A stretch of DNA of 64,000 nt from Hyparrhenia diplandra (lineage: Eukaryota; Streptophyta; Magnoliopsida; Poales; Poaceae), in contig JADLZK010002806.1 in NCBI GenBank assembly GCA_015847255.1, positions 1 through 64,000 on the forward strand, in the 5' to 3' direction. How positions within the stretch are numbered: position 1 is the stretch's first letter; each line of letters starts with the position of its first letter. The notes under the pieces were generated by a model. It made no database searches, was not told the DNA's origin, and worked only from the letters and a program-made list of their open reading frames with translations. This document shows positions 56,053-64,000 of the stretch, one piece after another. The translations under genes and the position numbers were made by a program.

Positions 56053-57490
56053 TCAGTCACTGGAGGAGGAGAGGAGCCACGTCATCCCGTCTGCAACGCT
56101 GTGTCGGAAGCGGTCCATGTCACCAGTCGCCGCCGGCAGAGAGATGCCCACCTCCATGCCGGAGCCACCTCCTCGTGCATCCACCACGGAGATGGTGCTG
56201 GTCTTGGCCACCGACACCATGTCCACCTTGGCCGGCCGGCCGAACCCAAAGTCGAGGTCGTAGACGCGGAACCTGGGGAGCCGGCCACGGACAGCATCCC
56301 GTTGGCCGCGGCCTCCTTCACCCGCGCCACGCACGCGTCCCACCGCTCCTGCGCCCCCTCGCGCACCTCCTCCTCCAGGGCCGCCGCGCACGCCGCGAAC
56401 AGCCCGACCATGCCCCCGGCCACCACCTCGTCCGTCGGCGCCGTCGCGATGGCCGGGCAGCAGCAGTTGCCGAAGTACTTGCCCGGGACGGGCGGTGTCA
56501 TGCGAGAGCGCTGGTCCACGGAGAAGAGGAAGTAGCTCATGTCATTGGCCGTTGCTCGTCGAGCTCGGCAGTAGCAGGACCAGATGAAGCTGTAGGTGGT
56601 GAGGATCGACGAGCACCGGGGCGGCGTCACCATGCCACGCCGCGCCGCCTCGTCGGCGACCGCGCTCTTGATGCTCTGCAGCAGCTGCTGGGACAGCGTG
56701 AACGTGGCCAGGGCCTTGTCCTCGCCGGGATCCTGATGCTTGCCCAGCACGAACTCGAAGTCGTCGCGCGACACCATGGGCGGCATGCCTCTGAGGTAGA
56801 TGTCGTAGAGGCCCCTGGGGTCCGGGATGAGTTCCCGGTCGATGACCGGGGATCTGGTCCGGCCCTCGCTGCTGCCGCGGCGGCCCATGTGTGGAGGAAG
56901 TGCGTGGATCCTGCTCCGTCGCAGGTGGTGTGGTGGACGGTGACTCCCACCGCGAGCGCGAGCGCTCGGCCGTGCAGCAGCGTGGCCTGCACTGCGAGCA
57001 CCGCGCGGCCCTTGGGCAGGCGCGGCACGAGCGTGGCCACCTGAACGGGGACGGAGTCGTCAGCGATGAGGTCCTCGATGTCCACGTCGTACTCGGCGGT
57101 GGTGAAGGGGACGGCGTCGCCGGGGCTGTACGACAGCTCGTGCCGGCGGCGGCCCTCCGTGGGCGTGGGCATGCGGACGTGGCCTGCCATCGGGTAGAAG
57201 GCGCGGAGGGCCTGGGAGAGGGAGGCCCTGAGAGCGGAGAGGATGGCGGGGACGTCGGCGTCCGGGAGAGGCGGTACAAGAGGACGCGCTCCACGGGCGG
57301 GAGGTCTACTTGACGTCGAAGAAGGTGAGCGGGATGGAGCGCAGCGGGGGCGGCAGTGCGGGGCCACCGGCTGCCGCAGCAGGAGCCACCAGGCACGTGT
57401 CCACCACGCGGAACCGCTGCTTCTCCCCTGCTGCTGCTGCTGCTGGGTTGTCGTTGCCGTTGCCATTGCCGTTGCCGCTGCTGCCGCCAT
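56053..57490 (-). CDS. BAHD acyltransferase, single exon, with four or five frameshifts
   Basis: About 480 residues if indels are ignored. BAHD enzymes transfer an acyl group from acyl-CoA to alcohols or amines in the cytosol. The catalytic HXXXD motif (HHTTCDG) and the structural DFGFG motif are both present. FRVVDTCLVAP near the start and YFGNCCCPAIATAP in the second half suggest the clade that includes malonyltransferases of phenolic glucosides. Frame changes lie near 57305, 57270, 56845 and 56275, each explained by one lost C or G. The start at 57490 (MAAAAATAMATATTTQQQQQ) needs a fifth loss in a G-run near 57425. An alternative start at 57578 needs only four but overlaps a TATA box and gives an atypically long N-terminus. 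Exact substrate unknown. Confidence 0.85.
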
Positions 57491-57557
57491 TGCTAGCCTC
57501 CCTGTCCCTGTCCCTGCCCTTGAATTCGGATCGAGAGACCTCCCTGTCCCTGCCGCC

Positions 57558-57566
57558 ATTATATAT
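57558..57566 (-). promoter_or_regulatory. TATA box of the BAHD gene
   Basis: ATATATAAT on the minus strand, about 70 bases upstream of the ATG at 57490. This supports that start over the one at 57578. Confidence 0.45.
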
Positions 57567-57799
57567 CTTGGCAACCAATGCAATTCAGGCACAGCTTACA
57601 GTTACAGCTACCCGCACGTGCTGGTGGCGCTACAGCTACCCTCCCACCCTCTCCGTCCAGTCCAGTCCAGTCTTTGTTGATCGATACTCTACGGTGCAGT
57701 GCAGCGTAACACCAGACATTTTTTATTGCGCTAATTTGTTTGACTATTAGTTAGGTACCGTACATACATAGACCGGCCGGCCGCATTCGCTCGCTTTAA

Positions 57800-58390
57800 C
57801 TTGGCAGTTGGATACTTGGATGATCAGAACTGATCCAAACACTCATATCCTCTCCCACTAATACAACTGTCACGTGCCATAATTGGATCAGCCATGGGCG
57901 GGCTAAAAAGGCCCAACCAGCCACAGCCGGCCCATGAGGGGCATGCGCACGCGGGCAGGGAGGGGAGCCGGCGCCTCCTGCGCCGCCGTCGCCACCTTCC
58001 CGTCTTCGTCTCCGCTTCGTCATCAAGTTAGGATTACCTTACGACTTTTGGTGTGCAAGAGATATTCCAACTCTATAAGGAAAACTCTTATTAGAAAATA
58101 AATAGGATTGCTTGTAAAAGGTATTCCAATTATATAAGAAAACCTTTAGAGATTGCTTCAATTACAAGTCCCACTAGGAGTGCTATATAAGTAAGGGTCT
58201 CAGAATCTTTTGGGGAACAAGCAATAAAGAAAATCTATTTCCTTCTTCTCTCTCCCACGCGCCGCCGCCCCGCTCCCGCTGGCGTCGCCGCCCCCCCCAA
58301 CCGCCCCCATGGCGGCGGCGCCGCCCGCATCGCCTCCCCCGAGCACGCCGTCGACGTGTCACAACCGGCCCAATCGATCTGGTCTGTGAC
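57800..58390 (+). mobile_element. Possible LTR-derived sequence
   Basis: Contains a TGCTATATAAGTAAGGG promoter-like core at about 58175 followed by a CT-rich leader, then GC-rich sequence and a TGTCACAAC...GTCTGTGACAAC end. It is LTR-like in structure, but no paired ends or duplication were found. Confidence 0.3.
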
Positions 58391-59049
58391 AACAACATAG
58401 CATGTACATATTGGTCATTGCTTATCTCTCACCACTCATTTTTGCTTTGAGATTCGTGCTACAACACTCTCTCTCAGTGCTCTCTCCTGATGTACACATC
58501 TCGATGCAAATTGGACGGACACGATAAACAATGTTGAGCATGTAGGGGCCAAAAAACTGCTCTCTCTCTTTTTTTAAAAAAAAAAATCTAGCAAGCCAAC
58601 TTTGATTGATAATAAGAAGGAAGTAGCATACAACATTGGTAGCGAAAGCAAATGCCCACCTTCAAACCCAGCCTAGGCTAAGTTGGGGGCTTAGTTACAA
58701 AGTCAATTACTCACTTACATTAATGATAACAAATAGCGACTTAAAAGCCGAAGAGTTGTTGCTGCTCTATCCACATATGTGTTTGACCTTTTTTACTGTA
58801 AGTTTGACCACTCGTCTTATTTCAAAATTTGTGGTCAAAACAATGGTCGACAAGGATACAAGGGAGAATGTGTGGGTTTGGAGGGGTAAATTGGTAAAGA
58901 CGCACGTGCCATCATGCTGAGATGTGATCTGATGTGCCACCTTTTGTGGCTCAATGCAATGGTCCAGTGGTCAAAGCAACGGTCAGCAAGGGCCTAAGGG
59001 ATGAATGCTTCGGTCAAAGAGGCAAATGGCCATCATGTCATACGTGAGG
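58391..59049. other. Intergenic with a partial Stowaway-like piece
   Basis: About 58790-58850 resembles the interior of a Stowaway element (TTTGACCACTCGTCTTATT) without terminal repeats. No gene. Confidence 0.4.
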
Positions 59050-59717
59050 CTATCTCCAACAGAGGAAGCAAAGGGTGACACAAACCCAAAATAGCTCGTG
59101 CACAATTGTTTTGTATTCCAAAAACGAGCTCCATCGGCAGACCAAACCGAAAGCGACCAATTTGCCTATGAGCGAAAGCCGTGAGGCAAAATCGCGTCGC
59201 TCTCTATTGGCAATACACTTGTTTGTCGATGTCAGTGGTGGGCTCGCATGAGCCGTCGTGGCGTGACGAGGCGAGCCTACGGTGGCGCTGATCGGCGAGC
59301 CAGCCAAGGGGCGCGGGGCGCCGACATTGCGCTGAGGTGATCCGCCGTGGCGCGGTTTGGGGGCCGTGGTAGGGCACGATGGTGAGACCGTGGCGGCGCC
59401 GCCCGGGCGGGTCCATGACGTGGCATGACGGCGCTAGGAGGGAGCCTACGGGCGTGGCACGACGGTGCACGAGGTGATCCGCGGTGGCGCGGCATGACGA
59501 TGCGGGTCTACCTCGAGAGGAAGAAGAAGAAGGGTAGAAAACAATTTTGTTTCATTCTCGGGGTTCCCGACGCAAAATCACCGAGATAAGGTTTTCTTAG
59601 ATGTGGGCTTGACCGATATATAAAAACTCGGGGCCTACATGCAAAGTTCTAGTAAAAGAACAATCACCTAAACAACTATATGGGTCTCTATTTTAGGTTC
59701 TCAGTGTTGGAGATATA
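59050..59717. mobile_element. MITE-like element with CTATCTCCAACA ends
   Basis: CTATCTCCAACAGAGG at the left and its imperfect inverse (CAGTGTTGGAGATATAG) at the right bound about 670 bp with a GC-rich centre. No clear target duplication. Several frames in the centre are open but look like composition effects. Confidence 0.5.
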
Positions 59718-60557
59718 GTCTAAGTTACCATTCTACCCTGCACGAACCCATCTAGGTTCATCCCCGGCATCCCCGGTCTAGGTTTGTATCTCTGGACGGA
59801 GTGTCTATCTCCTTTCTTTAGATAGTTCCTCGCTCTCTTCTCCACTGAGTTCTCGCTCTTCTACATCTTCGGTCTAAGTTCCTTGCACACACAAGGGTCT
59901 CGAGCAAGCAGGCTTTCGAAACTCCATTTGCTTATGTACCAGCATGGGTAGGCGGACGATTTTTTTTTTTTTTTGAAAAAGTTTACATAATCCTCCTCAA
60001 CTATTGAAGGTGGTATATTTCACCCCTAAACTATAAAATCGGAGTTATTGGTAAAAAAACTATAAAACATATTTTGTACCCCCTGGCCCTCGAACTTTCC
60101 AAAACCGATCAAATAACCCTCTAGACGGTTTTGGATGGTAGTTTTGTCTTCTTGTCTTTTTATTTATTTTCGCTAAATCTTTGAAAAATCATATTAAATC
60201 TAAAAAAATAAAATAAAACTAATTTTGGTAGACTCTATATGAGTAGATCTACACAATTGACATATAATATGATATGATTTAGCACAAAGTTTGTTTTGTA
60301 GCTTTAGATCTATGCTTTTATGTTATTAATTAGAATAATTCATAGCTCCAACATACCATATTATATATATCTTCTCTGCTTTTTGGTTTACATGACAAAT
60401 GGCACATTATCACTTTTGCTAATATGGCACTACTATAATAAACAAATATAATAAATATAAAACTCTCAAACTGCCCTAAAACAAAGAATGAATGGGCTTT
60501 GCTTCTTTCTTCCTTAAAAAAAGGCAGCTTTGGAAAGGGGGCAGATGATGAGCGGCA
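59718..60557. other. Intergenic, AT-rich
   Basis: About 59980-60130 looks like one end of a Mutator-type MITE (GTTTACATAATCCTCCTCAAC), without a partner. No gene. Confidence 0.35.
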
Positions 60558-60644
60558 TTTCTAAATGGAAAAAGTCTAGATCACTCCCCTGAGCTTTGGC
60601 ACTCTAGTTAATCCACCCCCTCAATTGTCTATCTGTTTCTATGA

Positions 60645-61499
60645 CCTCTCGTTGGGACCTCAACTTATGTGCCTTGTTTGGACTAGCAAGATAATGGTTA
60701 TGCTTTAGTACAACCTTTTGCACTGTCCAAACATTTTCCTTGGTGATACTAAACTGAACACGAGCATCACAACCGGTCCTTGTAATATCCTTTTGTGATT
60801 TTTCATTCCTTCGATACCCTTGCCAGTTGCAAACTAGAAATTTCTAACTTAGACTACCATCCGGGCGGCGCTTTGTCGTGCTCTTTCTAACACTGAACCC
60901 AACCTGTCCAGCATAGGTGTTGTACATTTCATAAGCTTTTTCCTCGGATTCAAATGTCATTCCAACTTCTGGTCTGATCAAATGTAATCTAGATTTATCA
61001 ACCACCTCCTGCGCATATGAATTTTTAGTTATAGGTGTACAGTATAATAAGACGAATTAATATATACTCTATCAATTTTTTTTACTCATTTTACCTCATT
61101 ACATACTTCATTTTCCACTAATCCAACATGTGTAAAGTGTTGTTCTTGTTCTCCACGATCACCACCGGCATTGTCAATCAAAGATGGAGTATTCAATCTA
61201 CATCATAAGATCTAATAAGTAATAGGATCTTGACATGGAGCGATGATCACAGAATGTGCCCAACACATGGCGAAGCAAGGGAGACGCTGCATCAGTTACC
61301 TGACGACCGATGACGACGGAGCCGAGTGCCTATGAGCCAACGACGATTCGCTCGACATCGTCGGGTAGGGCATCGCCGCGACGCGTAGCGCCCCGGCCGT
61401 GGCGCTCTGAACCGCCTCTTGATCACCTCCATCGACGATGTTGCCCTGACCATCGTTGGGTGAGGCTTCATTGCGTCGCTCTTGCGCCATGTCCAGCAA
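60645..61499 (-). pseudogene. FAR1/FHY3-type gene fragment with introns
   Basis: On the minus strand: a likely first exon (61499-about 61296, MLDMAQERRNEASPNDGQGN), a second exon (61197-61095, ending VGLVENEVCNE before a GT), and a third (61008-about 60645) with the FAR1 zinc-finger DNA-binding domain: GMTFESEEKAYEMYNTYAGQ, VGFSVRKSTTKRR, then ...TGCDARVQ and a terminal VLKHNHYLASPNKAHKL. The third exon has an in-frame stop (after DGSLS). Introns are preserved, so it was copied from genomic DNA. FAR1/FHY3 proteins are light-signalling transcription factors descended from Mutator-like transposases. Confidence 0.8.
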
Positions 61500-61829
61500 C
61501 GGCCGAAGTCGATCGCAGACTCGCAGCCACCACGATGGGAGATATGGCGGCGGTAGGTATCGAGTCCAGGCAGAGTCAGATGCGTTGACAGATAGTTTGC
61601 GGTCTTACTACGAATCTACGATGCGGAGCCGAACGAGAGACCTGGGCAACGCAGAGAGCCGGGCGGCACCCTGGAATACGGAGCTGGAATACGGATACGG
61701 AGCCGACGCACGAAGGAAACCAGGCCATGCGGAGCGAGCTATCACGCGACCCAATGACGGACGGCCACGTATCCGTTCGTACGCGCTGGATCTGTACGGC
61801 ACTGCCGTCCCCATTTTTTTTTTCCAAAT

Positions 61830-61942
61830 TCTATGCTAGCTCTAGCTCATCATACAATAATGGAAATCTCTTGTGCTATGCTCTTCAGCACTCACAAGAA
61901 TTAAATTACAACAATTCTATGCTAGCTCTAGCTCATCAGACA
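61830..61942. repeat. Short direct repeat, 2 x 26 bp
   Basis: AATTCTATGCTAGCTCTAGCTCATCA occurs at about 61829 and 61915, 86 bp apart. Confidence 0.75.
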
Positions 61943-61964
61943 ACAAGATGTTAGTTTTTACATA

Positions 61965-62430
61965 CGGGTTTTTCATCTACAGGAAGGACATGAGAAACAA
62001 GAGCGTTTTTACTAACACTGGCAGGTGGCAGCAGTAGAAATCAAAGAATGGTACAGTATAGGGCAACGGGGAAGAATAATTTGTCAACCCAAAAGCAACC
62101 AAGCAATTCATCCTGCCCGCCTCAGAAGGAGTGCTGGTGCTGTGGCGGCACGCTTGATGCGGACGCAGCGGCGGTGGCAGTGCCGGCGGTCCATGCAGTG
62201 GACGACCTCCACGTGGCCGCCGGCGACGCAATGGAACACCGCACGCACCTGCTGTTCCAGCCGCGAGCCCGTCCTCGAGCGCCCGGCGCCGCTAGCTCCT
62301 CGGCGCGCTCCTCGCCACGATCCCTTGTCGCTGCCGCCACTCCTCATCGATCCCCTTGAGCACGCTGTTGAGCTCGCGCGCGGCGCACTCAAGCGTCTGC
62401 ATCTCCGCGAGGAGACCCACCGTTAATTTA
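61965..62430 (-). pseudogene. Unidentified GC-rich gene fragment in the Pack-MULE
   Basis: Minus-strand frames give EMQTLECAARELNSVLKGID and, in the next frame, RLEQQVRAVFHCVAGGHVEV. They look like protein coding with a break, but the parent gene was not recognised. Confidence 0.4.
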
Positions 62431-62594
62431 GGGTGTTGTCCACGTTAGCAAAACAACCCTCAAAACCACCCGGGGTAAGTTAGATGGTTTAGGAAAGTTT
62501 AGGGAGTTGTTTAGACAGTTTGAAAGCTGAGGGGGTGCATTAGCCGGAGTGCCAAAGCTCACGGGGTGATCTAGCCTTTTTTCCATTTCTAAAT

Positions 62595-62867
62595 ACAGGA
62601 GGTGCCTCACGCCAACCTACACCTATAGCTATCATAAATAATAAAGGGGATAAAAGCAAATGATTTACAAGGCCCTGTTCGGCCCGTGAAGCGAGGACAA
62701 GGAAGAATTTCAAAAGCTACGTCGACCGACCTATCTGAATTTACAGCACCTAAGGGGTAGATACAAAACCGGCATTTCTATCTATCTGTATCTTCTATCT
62801 ATGTTTGTCTGTCTGTCTTAACTGAAGATCTGGATGAACTTGGAGGGAGACTGACATATATGCCTCC
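62595..62867. other. Presumed 3' UTR and flank of the myosin gene
   Basis: No gene or repeat recognised between the Pack-MULE duplication and the myosin stop codon. Confidence 0.45.
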
Positions 62868-63813
62868 TCAGCTTCTCAAGAACTGGAATGCGGCGTTGTC
62901 AAGGAGTTCCTGCGGTGGACTCACATTCTGAAATTCCTTGGCATCCATAGAGTTGGCAATCTCGTCCAGTGATAAAGGCATGCTGTTTGTGCCAGGAAAG
63001 AGAATTTAAATTTAACAACATCCTGCAGTGCGTTATCCTTTCAATACAAAATTTAGAAATTTTGTTTAAAAAAAATACCTTATTTCCTCATTTAGCAAAA
63101 ATGTATTGTCTGATGAAGTGCCCTGGCCGGTTCCCTCATTCACCACTTTTTTCATCTCATCAAGGACCTATATCCAACCAACAATTCAGTACAACCACCT
63201 TACACAAATCCTCCATCTATCATCATGCACATATGTGCTTACCTCTTCAGATACACTCTCGGTATTATATTTATCATCCCAGTACTGCGTGCATATTTTG
63301 TAAATTTGCTGGACACTCAATACCTGCATTAACACAGTGCAAATGATGAGCATACTTTCATATTTTTTCTTGTTTTTTCCTTTGCGTGTGTGTGCGCATG
63401 TAGTATTAGTGGGCAGCTTACTGGGCACAAATCACTTATGATTTCATCATACGAGATCCTGAACTTTTTGAAAATGACCTGCAGACCAACGCAAAAGGAT
63501 AATATTATAAAAATGGCCCTGAAATACTAAAACTGGCGTGGTTTTCGTCTTGCCTTACACCATTACACGTAGATGAAAGATACAACAGTAAAGAAAAAGG
63601 TAGCACAGCCTTCAACTGCAAATTCAATTTATCACAAACTTTCCTAATTCTCTTTCGCCATTAAGCCAAATGGCCCTAATTTCTGTTGCTTAAAACTAAT
63701 AGCACATGTCCCAGCTTAAAGCACTAACCAAACTAGTAATGATCTCGGTAAGTATTGACGTACCAAGAAACCAACAGCCTGGCATATGTGCTTAAGTTCA
63801 TCCCATGCAGATC
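62868..63813 (-). CDS. Class XI myosin, C-terminal exons (DIL cargo-binding domain), partial
   Basis: Five exons join in frame on the minus strand: 63813-63764, 63478-63422, 63323-63243, 63167-63079 and 62982-62868 (stop). They encode SAWDELKHICQAVGFL, VIFKKFRISYDEIISDLCP, VLSVQQIYKICTQYWDDKYN, then a short exon beginning VLDEMKKVVNEG, and the end SMPLSLDEIANSMDAKEFQN...AAFQFLRS. This is the last part of the dilute (DIL) globular tail of plant myosin XI, the actin motor that drives organelle movement and cytoplasmic streaming. The motor, IQ and coiled-coil regions lie beyond the right edge. All borders are GT-AG and the coding parts are intact. Confidence 0.88.
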
Positions 63814-64000
63814 CTGCGTACTGTTAGTATTTGACAGTTAGTAAAATGAAAAAAAAATGGATGTTAATAATACTAGAACTGCACTGTCATTTTAATGGAT
63901 ACCTTTCTTCTGTTTTACCTTCTTTTAGGAAACACTATTATGGATTTATTATGAAAAGCCAATACTACTACGAAATAAATCTAGGTTTACCAGACAACCA
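63814..64000 (-). other. Myosin intron sequence at window edge
   Basis: Upstream of the first visible exon no further exon was identified. Confidence 0.45.

Larger units (their letters stand above)
60567..62585. mobile_element. Pack-MULE (Mutator-like element with captured gene pieces)
   Basis: Inverted ends of about 60 bp (left starts GGAAAAAGTCTAGATCAC; right, reversed, TGGAAAAAAGGCTAGATCAC) share GAGCTTTGGCACTC and CACCCCCTCA. A perfect 9-bp duplication, TTTCTAAAT, flanks it (60558-60566 and 62586-62594), diagnostic of Mutator-like elements. No MULE transposase catalytic domain was seen. The interior holds FAR1-type exons and a second GC-rich fragment. Confidence 0.88.

Noticed and set aside
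56101..57044. Plus-strand frames opposite the BAHD gene
   Set aside because: Shadows of the acyltransferase.
59204..59495. Frames inside the CTATCTCCAACA MITE-like element
   Set aside because: Low-complexity Arg/His/Pro-rich translation with no domain.

Overview
This is a plant nuclear window, almost certainly from a grass (Poaceae). The evidence is intron-containing genes, very GC-rich coding exons set in AT-rich DNA, and a dense nested load of LINEs, Copia elements, solo LTRs, Tourist and Stowaway MITEs, CACTA, Helitron and Pack-MULE elements with grass-type ends. The species cannot be fixed from sequence alone. There are seven host genes: DUF547/leucine-zipper protein (left edge, +), PHT1 phosphate transporter (-), PP1-type phosphatase (-), ASCH-domain protein (+), AP2/ERF factor (-), subtilisin-like protease (-), BAHD acyltransferase (-); an eighth, a class XI myosin (-), runs off the right edge. 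They do not form a pathway; this is an ordinary gene series separated by transposon blocks.

Layout: 1-2.3 kb DUF547 gene. 2.6-8.9 kb one LINE holding a solo LTR and a complete non-autonomous LTR retrotransposon. 9.5-11.5 kb PHT1 with its promoter. 11.6-16.2 kb a LINE remnant split by a non-LTR insertion that itself holds a solo LTR. 16.8-17.8 kb PP1, with a Copia element (17.9-22.4 kb) 27 bp upstream of its start codon. 22.7-26.5 kb MITEs, an LTR-like piece, a Helitron and a LINE tail. 26.9-29.0 kb ASCH gene. 31.1-32.1 kb ERF gene. 32.5-45 kb a transposon block (LINE with nested solo LTR, Stowaway, CACTA, SINE, LINE, Helitron). 45.1-47.4 kb subtilase, with a deleted Copia (47.6-50.5 kb) just upstream. 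50.6-53.1 kb two LINE remnants. 53.4-56.0 kb a Helitron carrying cellulose-synthase exons. 56.1-57.5 kb BAHD gene. 57.6-62.6 kb MITEs and a Pack-MULE carrying FAR1-type exons. 62.9-63.8 kb 3' end of myosin XI.

Two general points. First, many insertions can be delimited exactly because target-site duplications (TSDs) survive. Second, five GC-rich genes (PHT1, PP1, ERF, subtilase, BAHD) carry 13 or 14 single-base indels, nearly all in or beside C or G runs, while the proteins are otherwise well conserved. This looks more like consensus error than five parallel pseudogenes. All identifications were made by reading the sequence; no database search was run.
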